From Dyadobacter psychrophilus (GTDB lineage Bacteria > Bacteroidota > Bacteroidia > Cytophagales > Spirosomataceae): a DNA stretch of 64,000 nt. The stretch covers positions 62,001-126,000 of the forward strand of contig NZ_FUZA01000003.1 in assembly GCF_900167945.1 (NCBI RefSeq). The letters are read 5' to 3'. Shown piece by piece: positions 37,366 through 46,972 of the stretch (positions are counted from its first letter, which is position 1; every line of letters begins with the position of its first letter). Position numbers and translations under genes: made by a program. The notes beneath the pieces were generated by a model, which saw only the letters and a program-made list of their open reading frames with translations, did not search any database and had not been told where the DNA came from.

Positions 37366-40128
37366 TCATTCAAAAGCTCTGCTAATAATCTCCGCCTGCT
37401 CTTTTGCGTGGATTTTTGAGAATCCTGTCGAAGGCGAAGCACTGGATTCGCGGGCGATCACCTGAAGCGGTTTTGCGCCTTTATACATTCTTAACATGAA
37501 TGTCCAGCCACCCATATTGAAAGGTTCTTCCTGTACCCAATATACTTTTGCATTTGGATATTGAGCCAAATGCGCATCAATCTGGTTTTGCGGGAACGGG
37601 TGCATTTGTTCAAGACGGATGATGGCAATATCTTCACGCTTATCTGCCTGCTGCTTCTCGTAAAGCTCATAATATAGCTTTCCTGTGCATAGCAACACTT
37701 TTTTGACCTTTTTAGGATCTGCAAAACTATCGCCTATCGTCTCCTGGAACGAACCATTTACAAGGCTGTCGATCGGCGAAACGCATAAGGGATGTCTCAG
37801 CATTGATTTTGGCGACATCACCACCAATGGCTTGCGGAACGGAAATTTCAATTGTCTTCGCAGCAAGTGGAAGAAGTTCGCAGGCGTGGTAACATTGGCG
37901 ACGATCAGGTTATAATTCGCGGAAAGTTGCAAATAACGCTCAGGACGAGCATTTGAATGCTCTGGCCCCTGACCTTCGTAACCGTGTGGCAGCAACATAA
38001 CCAAACCTGTCCAGCGATCCCATTTGGTTTCACTTGATGTAACAAACTGGTCGATAATCACCTGCGTGCCGTTGGCGAAATCACCAAACTGTGCTTCCCA
38101 GATTACCAACGCATTTGGGTTTGCCATGGAATAACCAAATTCAAAACCCAAAACGCCGTATTCCGAAAGCAGCGAGTTGTAGATCATAAACCTGCCCTGA
38201 TCTTCCTGAATGTGTTCCAGGTTGCTATAAGGTGCGTTGGTTTCGACATCTCTCAGGACTGCATGACGGTGCGAGAATGTTCCACGCTGGACATCCTGGC
38301 CACTTAATCGCACAATATTTCCTTCGGTAAGGATAGAACCATAAGCTAGCAATTCTGCTGTTGCCCAGTTCACTTCCTTTTTATCAAAAATCATTTGCTC
38401 ACGATCTTTGAGCAATTTATCGATCTGTTTCAACCGGCTGAAATTCTCAGGCGTGCTGATAAGCGCCTTGCCAATTTTTTCCAATGTTTCCAAAGGAACG
38501 CCTGTTTCAGGAGATTTTTCAAAATCCTCGGGCTTGGATTTGCGCAAAGTATGCCATTCCTGTTCCAGTTTGGGCAATGTATAGGGCAACGCTTTTTGCT
38601 TCACCATATCTAAACGCTCCTGCAATAGCTGCTTGAACTCTTTGTCCATATTAGCGGCCAGCTGCGCGTCTACGTCACCACGGTCCGCAAGGGTTTTTTG
38701 GTAAATTTCCCTTGGATTCTGGTGTTTCTCAATGGATTTATAAAGAACTGGCTGCGTAAATTTCGGCTCGTCCGCCTCATTGTGGCCATGACGACGATAG
38801 CAAACCATATCAATAAAAATATCCTTATTAAATGTCTGGCGATATTCAACAGCAAGTCGCATACAGAACACAACTGCCTCAGGATCATCACCATTCACGT
38901 GCAATACGGGCGCATCAACGATCTTGGCAATGTCGGTGCAATAAATGCTTGATCTTGCGTCGATAAAGTCTGTTGTAAAACCTACCTGGTTGTTGATCAC
39001 AAAGTGAATAGTTCCACCTGTGTAATAACCATTCAGCGCAGACATCTGCGTTACTTCGTAAACAATTCCCTGGCCTGCAACCGCTGCATCACCGTGAATC
39101 AAGACCGGCAGAACGCGGTCGTAATCACTGTCATACATGCCATCGGCACGGGCGCGAATGTAACCTTCTACAACCGGGTTAACGGCTTCAAGGTGAGATG
39201 GGTTTGGTGCCAGTTTCAAATGTACTTTTTCACCATTCTTGGTTGTGATCTGGCTTGCAAAACCCATGTGATATTTCACATCACCGTCGCCCCAAACCTG
39301 GTCGGGCAAGTTGCCTTCGAATTCGTTGAAGATCTGTCCGTAGGTTTTTTGCATTACGTTGGCAAGCACATTCAGACGGCCGCGGTGTGCCATCCCGATC
39401 ATTACTTCCACAACGCCCATTTCTGCGGCTTTGTTGATCATAGCGTCCAATGCAGGAATAGTAGTTTCGCCACCTTCCAGAGAAAAACGCTTTTGACCTA
39501 AATATTTTGTGTGAAGAAAATTTTCAAAAACAACCGCCTCGTTCAATTTGGAAAGAATATGTTTTTTCTCATCAATCGAGAAACTCATGTTCAATGCTTC
39601 CTTTTCAATTTTCTTACGCAACCAGCTTTTTTGCTCGCGGTCGCGGATGTATAAATATTCGAAACCAATGTTTCTTGTATAAATCGTAGTCAGGGAATCA
39701 ACAATTTCCCGTAATGTTGCCGGCCTGCCGAAAACCTCCACACCAGCCTCAAAAACCGAATCAAGATCCTCTTTACCGAGATTGAAATCAGCTATATCAA
39801 GCTGTGGCTGACGGTCCCTGCGCTTCTGGATCGGGTTTGTAGTGGCCAATAAGTGACCTCTTGACCGGAAACCGCGGATCAGGTGAACCACTTCCATTTC
39901 CTTACGGATACGGGCTGGATCTGCCTTCGAAATCGTCGTTGCTTCTTTACCGTTGGCAGCGCCATTTGCGTGGCCGTTGCCGTTAACAGGATACTTTTGT
40001 GAGAAGTCAAAGCCTTCAAAAAATTTCTGCCAGCCTTCGTCTACTGAAGCTGGATTCTGCTTATAGGAATTGTACAATTCCTCTATGTAAGCGCCGTCGG
40101 AATTTGCTATATATGTGTATTTATCCAT
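37366..40128 (-). CDS. sucA: 2-oxoglutarate dehydrogenase E1 component
   Basis: 920 residues from the ATG at 40128 (a GTG lies one codon upstream). E1 decarboxylates 2-oxoglutarate with thiamine diphosphate. The N-terminal helix region (YIEELYNSYKQNPASVDEGWQKFF) binds other subunits. Catalytic landmarks are EVMIGMAHRGRLNVLANV at about residue 240, VLHVNGDDPEAV with the ThDP-binding Asp/Asn region at about 415, VCYRRHGHNEADEP, and DSFADPKKVKKVLLCTGKLY near the end. It heads the sucA-odhB operon. E3 (lipoamide dehydrogenase) is not in the window. Confidence 0.96.
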   Translation of the reverse strand: MDKYTYIANSDGAYIEELYNSYKQNPASVDEGWQKFFEGFDFSQKYPVNGNGHANGAANGKEATTISKADPARIRKEMEVVHLIRGFRSRGHLLATTNPIQKRRDRQPQLDIADFNLGKEDLDSVFEAGVEVFGRPATLREIVDSLTTIYTRNIGFEYLYIRDREQKSWLRKKIEKEALNMSFSIDEKKHILSKLNEAVVFENFLHTKYLGQKRFSLEGGETTIPALDAMINKAAEMGVVEVMIGMAHRGRLNVLANVMQKTYGQIFNEFEGNLPDQVWGDGDVKYHMGFASQITTKNGEKVHLKLAPNPSHLEAVNPVVEGYIRARADGMYDSDYDRVLPVLIHGDAAVAGQGIVYEVTQMSALNGYYTGGTIHFVINNQVGFTTDFIDARSSIYCTDIAKIVDAPVLHVNGDDPEAVVFCMRLAVEYRQTFNKDIFIDMVCYRRHGHNEADEPKFTQPVLYKSIEKHQNPREIYQKTLADRGDVDAQLAANMDKEFKQLLQERLDMVKQKALPYTLPKLEQEWHTLRKSKPEDFEKSPETGVPLETLEKIGKALISTPENFSRLKQIDKLLKDREQMIFDKKEVNWATAELLAYGSILTEGNIVRLSGQDVQRGTFSHRHAVLRDVETNAPYSNLEHIQEDQGRFMIYNSLLSEYGVLGFEFGYSMANPNALVIWEAQFGDFANGTQVIIDQFVTSSETKWDRWTGLVMLLPHGYEGQGPEHSNARPERYLQLSANYNLIVANVTTPANFFHLLRRQLKFPFRKPLVVMSPKSMLRHPLCVSPIDSLVNGSFQETIGDSFADPKKVKKVLLCTGKLYYELYEKQQADKREDIAIIRLEQMHPFPQNQIDAHLAQYPNAKVYWVQEEPFNMGGWTFMLRMYKGAKPLQVIARESSASPSTGFSKIHAKEQAEIISRAFE

Positions 40129-40156
40129 CACAAAAGTGAGTATTTCATTTACCGCA

Positions 40157-40188
40157 CAAAGGTACGAGAGTTATTAAAACATTACGAA
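40157..40188 (-). promoter_or_regulatory. Predicted Bacteroidota promoter of the sucA-odhB operon
   Basis: Minus strand: TTCG (40188-40185), a 20-nt spacer and a perfect downstream box TACCTTTG (40164-40157). Transcription would start about 40150, giving a leader near 22 nt. Confidence 0.6.
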
Positions 40189-40240
40189 TAAATTCTCCTT
40201 TTAACTTAGGCCAAAAACGATCTCTGACGTTTCAGCCGCA

Positions 40241-41164
40241 CTAATATTTCTGGAATCCGTTAGGACTTGGTACAAATTTCAGCATCAGTTCATGAATGCC
40301 TTTGGGGCCGGAATAGGAGGCGTAAATTTGCTCAGCTTGTCTTGTGCTGTAAAAATATCCCAGCCTGATGTTCTTCCCCGCCTGCACTTCTGCCGAAACC
40401 TGCAAGTAATCGACCTTCGCAGAAAACGATTTGTAGCCTCCGCCTGCCCGATATGAAGCACCCACGCCTACTTTTTCATTAAACCAAAACCGGCTGCCGA
40501 AATCAAAACGCAATTCGTGGTCCTTTTCCTGGACAAACAAAATGTGTGGCAATAGCATGATATCATCATTCAATTCATAACTGCCGCCAGCCATTATATA
40601 TAAGGGACGACGGTAAACGCTGGTTATTGCCTGATTGCCGAAATTCTGTGTTAATAGTTCGGGTTTTGACAGTCCAAAATACAGACGATCGGAGCGCAGC
40701 CACGCCCCGAGCCCAAAACTTCCCAGCACCGTATTATTTCTCGGGGAAGTCAAATCCACGACCGGAAGCACATTAATGCCGCCTTGTGCGCCAAGCCCCA
40801 GTTTCCACTCATCTGAAACTGCCAGATGATATGCAAATGATCCGGAAAAACCTGTTGTCGTGAAAAAGCTCGTCTGATCATTCAATGCCATAAAACCTAT
40901 ACCAAACTTTCCATTGGCAACAGTTCCGTCTGCAGTGAATGTCTGACTGGAAGGTGAATTTTGAATGTTAAACCATTTTCTGCGAAACATGGCCGTCATA
41001 TTGAATGTCTCTCTGACGCCTGTAAAGCCCGGATTGATGGTCATCGGACTTTGCACATATTGTTCGTAAAGGACTTCTCTTTGGGCAAAAACAGTTTGAG
41101 AGCTCGCGAAAAAGAATAGGAGAAGGAAGAAGTTTACTTTGATCAAGAAGTGATGTGTGTTCAT
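40241..41164 (-). CDS. PorP/SprF family type IX secretion system membrane protein
   Basis: 307 residues with a signal peptide (FFLLLFFFASSQTVFAQ). The body matches PorP/SprF: REVLYEQYVQSPMTINPGFTG at the mature N terminus, GIGFMALNDQ, HLAVSDEWKLGLGAQGG, YELNDDIMLLPHILF and ELMLKF near the end. These outer-membrane barrels of about 300 residues act with type IX secretion and gliding machinery, often with a particular secreted partner. No partner adhesin is next to it. A terminator upstream separates it from the long propeller-barrel gene, so it has its own transcript. Confidence 0.92.
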   Translation of the reverse strand: MNTHHFLIKVNFFLLLFFFASSQTVFAQREVLYEQYVQSPMTINPGFTGVRETFNMTAMFRRKWFNIQNSPSSQTFTADGTVANGKFGIGFMALNDQTSFFTTTGFSGSFAYHLAVSDEWKLGLGAQGGINVLPVVDLTSPRNNTVLGSFGLGAWLRSDRLYFGLSKPELLTQNFGNQAITSVYRRPLYIMAGGSYELNDDIMLLPHILFVQEKDHELRFDFGSRFWFNEKVGVGASYRAGGGYKSFSAKVDYLQVSAEVQAGKNIRLGYFYSTRQAEQIYASYSGPKGIHELMLKFVPSPNGFQKY

Positions 41165-41195
41165 GAGAATGGATTGAAATAAGTCAATTTATTAA

Positions 41196-41228
41196 ACTAA
41201 AAATGGCAAGAGAGGTTATCCCTTGCCA
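41196..41228 (-). terminator. Terminator after the propeller-barrel gene
   Basis: Minus sense: TGGCAAG (41228-41222) pairs with CTTGCCA (41210-41204) and is followed by TTTTTAGTTT. It lies 42 nt after the stop of the gene ending at 41271. Confidence 0.75.
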
Positions 41229-41270
41229 CCATTAAGAACCAGAAATTTTTAATTTATACTGATCTTCTAC

Positions 41271-44200
41271 TTAAAAATCATAACCCAATGTTACGTAAGG
41301 AACGGCTTTGTTTGTGTAACCATTGTCCACACCCCAGGCGTAATCAAATTTGGCATAGAAGCCAAACAAAGTGGTCCTAGCACCTACTCCATAGCCCATT
41401 AAGTAAGGATTTTTGAAGTTGGTGACCGTTGCCCGGAACGGATCGTCCTCGGTTCCAATAATTTGTGTATTCAAACTGTTGTTTTCGCTGAATGGCCCTT
41501 TACCTGTCCAGGCAGTTCCAATATCGCCAAAACCAACGATCTGGAAGTTGCGCAGGAAGCTCGAAGTGATGGCGCCGCGATATAAATATTTCACCAAAGG
41601 AATTCGTAATTCCGCATTCAGCAACATATAACTTGTTCCCGACAAACGGTTCAGCTTAAAGCCGCGTAAGTTGGTTGCGAAGTCGGCGAAGAATATGTCG
41701 CGGTTGTCTTTCTGGAAATCAAGCGGATTATCTCCCGTGCGCGTTTCTTTTTTATTGCCGAGCCAGTTCTCCATTCCACCCAGAATGTTCTGCTTGGGGG
41801 CCTTACCACCGGAATGACTCGCCGAAGCACGGACCGCCAGGATCAGATCACGGTGGATTTTTTGGTAATGACGAAAATCGAGGCTTATGCGGTTGAAACT
41901 TTCGTTTCCGTTCGTAAGACCTTGTTGCAGGTCATAACGGATCTTGAAACGAGTTCCTTCCATCATATTCATGCCATTTACCCGCGTGTTATCAAACACA
42001 TATTCGCTTCTCAAACCTCCATAACTGGACGCCAGGTCAGGATTTGGCAGCAAATATACATCGATCATGCGTGTGGAGCTAAACATTGGCGAGAGCGAGA
42101 ACCGGCTCGTAGTCGAGAATGGATAGGAGGCCGTGAACATCAGCTGGTTAAAGCGATATTTCTGTGGCGCCCCTTCTGAATCAATGTAAAGACTCTTTCT
42201 ATCGATCCTTAACCCGAAATCAATGCGATATGTGTTGTTGTTATACTCTGCAAAGAGATCGCTGTTCCGGAAGTTCGATGAAATGAAAAGTCCAGCCTTG
42301 ATGACGTGGTTTTCCAACAAATCATTCATCGAAATAGATTGCGCATATCCGAATCCTCTGATCGGGTCAATGCGCCAGTCGGAATTTGCGTCGTTGGTAA
42401 TGAACAAACCTTTGTATGCGTAAGGCCCTTTGATCGCGATGTTTTCACGTGTTGCTTTCGATCTGGTCAAAGCGCTCGAAGGAGTAGGGAATGTGCCTCT
42501 TCGTTGTTTAGATTCAAATGATTTCAGGACGTCTTCGTCAAATTCGTAATTGTCCGTGTCCACTTCACCTTCTTTCAATGCGATTTTGGGGGTTTCAGCT
42601 GGTTTCGCCTGTATGGCTGAATCCGGCTTTTGGCCAACAGCGGCGCCGGCAGTCGTTGTTCCGGCTGCGGCTTCACCATTATTCAATGTTGGTGTAGAAA
42701 CCGTTGCGTTAATGTCAAATGAGTTTTTGAAAGCTGCGGTGTAATATCCGTCATTCAAATAAGTGTAAGCCAATCCACCGCCCGATTTGGTGGTTATATC
42801 AGCATTTCTGATGTTTTGAATGTAGTTGGTCAGCTGCGAGTTGGTGCTGCTGGCGCGGTTGAATTTGAACAGATTACTTACGCCTTTGGCATTCGAAAGA
42901 TAAACAATGTCATTTTCATCAGCATAAACAGGCAAAATCTTGGTCTTCCCATCCGTCTGAACGAGTTTCAAAAGATTATCAGACTTAGGCGTTCCATCAT
43001 GCTCGAATATCGTAAATGAGCCTGAAATGGATTTGTAATTCCCCTTATCTCCCGTTCCCAATGAATCCAGCGGACGGTTCGAAGAAAAAACCACCCTGCG
43101 CGACGATCCCTGAACGAAACGCGGCGAAAGATCATCGTAAAGATCACTGGTCAGTGGCAATGCAGAAGCCCTCGCTACGCTGATCAGATAAAGGTCATTT
43201 TGTCCACCCTTATCGGCACTCACTGCAAGCATTGTCCCGTCATGCGAAACATCCATATCCACAATCTGATCCAGGCCACGAATGTTGCGTTTCAGCTTAA
43301 CCTTGACCTTTTTCGTGCCCAGGTTTTCATACATGTAAAAATTCTTGCGGTCGTTTTCAGTAGCCAGGATGGACAGCACATTGTTTCTTGACCAGCCTAA
43401 AAGCGGCGGTTGTGTTTTTACCCTTCCACCAATAAAATCAAGCTTGCCCTGACGAACGATTTTCTTGCTTCCTGTTTCACTATCAAACAAATAAACCCTG
43501 TATCGGCCATTCTTGATCTCGCTAACCGCCGTAAATTTTTTATCCGGAGACACCTTAATGACCGCACTCGCGTCGGAAACGCTGAATTCGTTCAGCTTAT
43601 ATTTCCAGGTTGGATTGGGATCGGTGTAAAACTGCTCCGCGTTTTTATTCTGATTCAAATAATATGCTTTCCAATCACGCAGGAACCGGTTGTAAGACTG
43701 GATTCCCAAAGTGCTTGTAATGCTGGTTTGCTCGGTCCTGATAATGCGGGTGAGGTTCAGAATGTCTGAGATCTTATCTTTTCCGTAGCGCTCTGCAATG
43801 TAATTCCAAATGGAGTGACCGATCAATGTTGCGTCATTGCCAGTCATTAATGTGGGTTTGCGCACATTGCGGTTTTTGAAAAAATCACGCATATAATCAT
43901 TCAATTCCGGCGACCAGCCTTCGGCAATGTAAGCGGCTGTTCCGGACATGAACCATTCAGGAAGCGTCAGAAGCAATGAACTTTGCAATGCTTCCTTCAT
44001 ATTTCCGCCGTAAAGCATGTCGTAAACAAACAATAGGCTGATATCTTTTACCAGCTTTTTACGGAAACCGATCTGGTCGCCCGTGTAGGCAACTTCCACG
44101 CGTGACTGGGAAAGATCCAGTTTCTGCTCGTTCAGGTTGTCCAATGTCGACAGCCCCATATTGCTTTGTTCCAATTCAGCGGGAGAATTGTAGAGAAAGA

Positions 44201-44486
44201 TCTTTACACGGCTGTAAGGTGTCCAGCCCAGGATATCGGTGATCTTATCAAATTCACTTTCAGCATATTGCGCAGTCAGCTTTGCAAGCGCGGTTCCGCC
44301 CTGGTAATGATAGATCTCGAAATTGGTGGTTTTAAATATCTTCCAGTTGAAGGTCTTGTACTGAACCCTGTTCTTTCCAAAGGTTTCCTGAGAAGGGTAG
44401 CGCTGCGCTACTGATTCGGTAAATAATCCTAAAACCGCTAAAAGACCGACCGAAAAGGTTAACTTGTATATAAATTTTATGCTCAT
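41271..44486 (-). CDS. Secreted TolB-like propeller protein with degenerate peptidase-like N terminus and BamA-like C-terminal barrel
   Basis: 1071 residues with signal peptide (ending SVAQ). Residues about 45-290 resemble the peptidase MA/basic-secretory-protein group (FNWKIFKTTNFEIYHYQGG, SRVKIFLYNSPAE, LPEWFMSGTAAYIAEGW), but the expected HExxH is replaced (VKDISLLF) and the W-x-x-E-G glutamate is Ser. Residues about 310-600 show TolB-type propeller repeats (DMDVSHDGTMLAVSADKGG, DDLSPRFVQGSSRRVVFSSNRP). The rest, from about 700, is a beta-barrel ending YVTLGYDF, like Omp85/D15 surface antigens. It likely sits in the outer membrane. It starts 16 nt after the FAD oxidoreductase gene. Function unknown. 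Confidence 0.82.
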   Translation of the reverse strand: MSIKFIYKLTFSVGLLAVLGLFTESVAQRYPSQETFGKNRVQYKTFNWKIFKTTNFEIYHYQGGTALAKLTAQYAESEFDKITDILGWTPYSRVKIFLYNSPAELEQSNMGLSTLDNLNEQKLDLSQSRVEVAYTGDQIGFRKKLVKDISLLFVYDMLYGGNMKEALQSSLLLTLPEWFMSGTAAYIAEGWSPELNDYMRDFFKNRNVRKPTLMTGNDATLIGHSIWNYIAERYGKDKISDILNLTRIIRTEQTSITSTLGIQSYNRFLRDWKAYYLNQNKNAEQFYTDPNPTWKYKLNEFSVSDASAVIKVSPDKKFTAVSEIKNGRYRVYLFDSETGSKKIVRQGKLDFIGGRVKTQPPLLGWSRNNVLSILATENDRKNFYMYENLGTKKVKVKLKRNIRGLDQIVDMDVSHDGTMLAVSADKGGQNDLYLISVARASALPLTSDLYDDLSPRFVQGSSRRVVFSSNRPLDSLGTGDKGNYKSISGSFTIFEHDGTPKSDNLLKLVQTDGKTKILPVYADENDIVYLSNAKGVSNLFKFNRASSTNSQLTNYIQNIRNADITTKSGGGLAYTYLNDGYYTAAFKNSFDINATVSTPTLNNGEAAAGTTTAGAAVGQKPDSAIQAKPAETPKIALKEGEVDTDNYEFDEDVLKSFESKQRRGTFPTPSSALTRSKATRENIAIKGPYAYKGLFITNDANSDWRIDPIRGFGYAQSISMNDLLENHVIKAGLFISSNFRNSDLFAEYNNNTYRIDFGLRIDRKSLYIDSEGAPQKYRFNQLMFTASYPFSTTSRFSLSPMFSSTRMIDVYLLPNPDLASSYGGLRSEYVFDNTRVNGMNMMEGTRFKIRYDLQQGLTNGNESFNRISLDFRHYQKIHRDLILAVRASASHSGGKAPKQNILGGMENWLGNKKETRTGDNPLDFQKDNRDIFFADFATNLRGFKLNRLSGTSYMLLNAELRIPLVKYLYRGAITSSFLRNFQIVGFGDIGTAWTGKGPFSENNSLNTQIIGTEDDPFRATVTNFKNPYLMGYGVGARTTLFGFYAKFDYAWGVDNGYTNKAVPYVTLGYDF

Positions 44487-44502
44487 AGTGCTAAGGCTGA
44501 CT

Positions 44503-45573
44503 TCAACGGAAATATAACGAAAAATACCGCTGAATATTAACTAGCGGATTCAATTCTTTCCCGTTTTCCAAATGTTGTGCGAGCTCGTTTGCGAAAAACG
44601 GCGCCAGCGTCACACCTTTCGTACCTAATCCATTGAAAATAGCGACATTATCGTAGTCGGGATGCACGCCAATCAGCGGCCTGCGGTCCCTGACCGACGG
44701 TCTGATTCCGGCCACTTCCGACCTGATCCGATACGGAATTTTGAGCAGTGTATCCAGCTTTTCTTTCAGTTCTTCGGTTGCTTCTTTTGTCGGCTCCCAA
44801 TCCAGCGGATCCCAGGAATAGGTGGCTCCTACCCGACTCACTTTTTCACTTACCGGAAACATAAAAATCCCTTGGTTCACAATGTAGTTGGGCAAGGCGA
44901 CTTCTGTTTCAATTTCCAGGATCTGACCCTTAACGGGCGTAAACGGAAGCCAGTTAAAGAAACCATTTTCCAAAGCTTTAAATCCCTGACATAAAACCAA
45001 TTTCCCAAAAGTCTTTTCTTTCCAGACAACCGCTTCCTTAGAAACAGATAGCGCATTGACATCGAACTGCTCATCAACGAGGAGATCGTACTCTAAGAAG
45101 TAATTTCTGCTTTGCTCCAACAAAACAGGCAGGTCGATCCATCCCGATTTAATGACTTCTAAACCGCCAAAATCTGCGTGGATATAATTAGATAAATCGG
45201 CCAGATCGCCGTCTTGCTTTATGTATGAAGCGATTTTTGGATCAGCGGATTGGGCCAGATAAGTGTTTTGCTCGGCAATGGAGCGAAATGGCCTGTAAAT
45301 GGGTGCCTGATGCACAATTTGTTGACCAAATATGGCTTCCAAATAAGCGTAGAAGCCTTTGGCGTAAGGAAAAAGGTCATCCGCGAGCCAGGTTTTCACC
45401 AGCTTTTTACCGGTTAACGGATTAAAAATCCCAGCCGCAACCTGTGAAGAAGAAGGCGCTCCTGAATCATTTACAATCAGGATCTTTTTACCCAAATCCA
45501 ATAAATGCATGGCCAGCGAAGTGCCCGCAATACCTTGACCAACAATCAGATAGTCATAATCGTGCTGTTCCAT
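44503..45573 (-). CDS. FAD-dependent oxidoreductase (DAO family)
   Basis: 356 residues. The N-terminal dinucleotide-binding motif YLIVGQGIAGTSLAMHL (GxGxxG) is followed by PSSSQVAAGIFNPLTGKKLVKTW, and the C terminus has IRPSVRDRRPLIGVHPD and NGLGTKGVTLAPFFANEL, as in glycine oxidase/D-amino-acid oxidase and the MnmC oxidoreductase domain. Such enzymes oxidise secondary or primary amines to imines. The exact substrate is not clear. It is one nucleotide downstream of cmk and 16 nt upstream of the propeller-barrel gene, so the three appear to be one operon. Confidence 0.87.
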   Translation of the reverse strand: MEQHDYDYLIVGQGIAGTSLAMHLLDLGKKILIVNDSGAPSSSQVAAGIFNPLTGKKLVKTWLADDLFPYAKGFYAYLEAIFGQQIVHQAPIYRPFRSIAEQNTYLAQSADPKIASYIKQDGDLADLSNYIHADFGGLEVIKSGWIDLPVLLEQSRNYFLEYDLLVDEQFDVNALSVSKEAVVWKEKTFGKLVLCQGFKALENGFFNWLPFTPVKGQILEIETEVALPNYIVNQGIFMFPVSEKVSRVGATYSWDPLDWEPTKEATEELKEKLDTLLKIPYRIRSEVAGIRPSVRDRRPLIGVHPDYDNVAIFNGLGTKGVTLAPFFANELAQHLENGKELNPLVNIQRYFSLYFR

Positions 45574-45574
45574 A

Positions 45575-46282
45575 TCAAGCTCTGCTGGCTTTTCTGCGCA
45601 GGGATAACCCGATTTGCTCGTCAGCCAGCCTCACCACCATTTCCACCTGCTCGTCCAGTGTCATCAGCGAATTATCAATATAAACAGCGTCTGCCGCTTG
45701 TCGTAGCGGACTTTCTGCACGGGTGGTGTCGATATAGTCACGCATTTTTAAGTTCTCGGCAATCTCTGCAAGCCCGATAAGCTCTCCTTTTTCAAGTAAT
45801 TCAAGTTGCCTTCTTTGCGCGCGGATCAGGGGATCGGCGGTCATGAATATTTTCAATTCTGCCTGGGGAAAAACGACGGTCCCAATGTCACGGCCATCCA
45901 TAACGATGCCTTTTGTCTTGCCCATGCGCTGCTGCTGAGCCACCAGTGCGTGCCTCACTTCTGCAATGGCGCTCACATCGCTCACCTTCTCCGAAACATA
46001 CATCTTACGGATCTCATCTTCCACATTCAGCCCGTTGAGATACGTGTCATTACGTCCCAGCTCCGCGTGCCTGCGAAATGAAATATGGATATTATTCAGC
46101 GCCTGTTCCGTTTCTTTGGGATTTGTCAGGCCAATGTGGTTTTGTATAAAATACAGTGTAACAGCCCGGTACATTGCGCCGGTATCGATATAGGGGTAAT
46201 TAAGCTGCTTTGCAACCAGTTTCGCAGTCGTGCTTTTGCCACAGCTGGAATAGCCATCAATCGCAACAATTATTTTGGGCAT
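45575..46282 (-). CDS. cmk: Cytidylate kinase
   Basis: 235 residues from the ATG at 46282 (MPKIIVAIDGYSSCGKST). A 21-codon upstream extension is possible but has no family match. Cmk phosphorylates CMP and dCMP. The P-loop is GYSSCGKST, and YIDTGAMYRAVTL, SDVSAIAEVRHALVAQQQ, KGIVMDGRDIGTVVFP and FMTADPLIRAQRR are the standard motifs. It starts the apparent cmk-oxidoreductase-barrel operon. Confidence 0.96.
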   Translation of the reverse strand: MPKIIVAIDGYSSCGKSTTAKLVAKQLNYPYIDTGAMYRAVTLYFIQNHIGLTNPKETEQALNNIHISFRRHAELGRNDTYLNGLNVEDEIRKMYVSEKVSDVSAIAEVRHALVAQQQRMGKTKGIVMDGRDIGTVVFPQAELKIFMTADPLIRAQRRQLELLEKGELIGLAEIAENLKMRDYIDTTRAESPLRQAADAVYIDNSLMTLDEQVEMVVRLADEQIGLSLRRKASRA

Positions 46283-46380
46283 ATGGATAAATCTTGTGTT
46301 TGCAAAAATAGAAGAAAGAATGGGCTGGCAGCCGATTTCAAGCAATTTTTTCCTCTGGTTGCAACATGATCCACTGCATA

Positions 46381-46968
46381 TCAGGCTTCTTCCAGCAGAA
46401 AGATCACCAAACTCCGCGCTCCATGCGCTCCGATAACAAGAGATTGTTCAATATCAGCCGTTTTCGACGGGCCCGAAATGAAACATCCCCAGCCCGTCGT
46501 GTCCGCCAAACGCTCATATGCGTCGTGCATATTGTTCACGATCGCCTTTCTTGGGATTACAAATGCGAGGTTTTGGGTAATAAAAGGCAATGCGCGGTGC
46601 GGCAAATGTGCATCCGAGATCCAGACTGCGCCATTTTCAGCCACACCAAATTCCGCCTGTAATATTGCGATCTCAATCATTTCCAAAGCGTGAGGATCGG
46701 GATTATTAAGACTGAAATCTGCCCAATTGCCCAGCGCGGGAATCGTTGTCGCCCGGTTAACCACGGAGGCGTACAGCTCGCCTGCCTTTTGTGCCAGTTC
46801 CGCGTAATCTTTCACCACGATCACTTCCGTGTAGATTGCGGTTAGCGTTTCAATGAATTTATCCTCTGTATTTTCATATAAACTATCGAAACGCTTGACT
46901 TCCGGAAGCTGCGTTTCGGCGGGCTTATTCAATTTTATTTGCTGTAATATTCTTTCCCTCGAAGTCAT
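46381..46968 (-). CDS. lutC: Lactate utilization protein C (LutC/YkgG family)
   Basis: 195 residues. LutC is part of the LutABC complex that oxidises L-lactate to pyruvate in the cytoplasm. The family is recognised from AEFGVAENGAVWISDAHLPHRALPFITQ, MHDAYERLADTTGWGCFISGPSKTADIEQSLVIGAHG, read in parts, with the final GPSKTADIEQ being the signature. It follows lutB after only 4 nt. lutA lies upstream on the same strand at 49078-49851, separated by an opposite-strand gene. Confidence 0.93.
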   Translation of the reverse strand: MTSRERILQQIKLNKPAETQLPEVKRFDSLYENTEDKFIETLTAIYTEVIVVKDYAELAQKAGELYASVVNRATTIPALGNWADFSLNNPDPHALEMIEIAILQAEFGVAENGAVWISDAHLPHRALPFITQNLAFVIPRKAIVNNMHDAYERLADTTGWGCFISGPSKTADIEQSLVIGAHGARSLVIFLLEEA

Positions 46969-46972
46969 TGTG

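Noticed and set aside
39004..39501. A 165-codon open frame opposite sucA.
   Set aside because: It lies antisense to the most conserved part of E1, so selection explains the open frame by codon bias.
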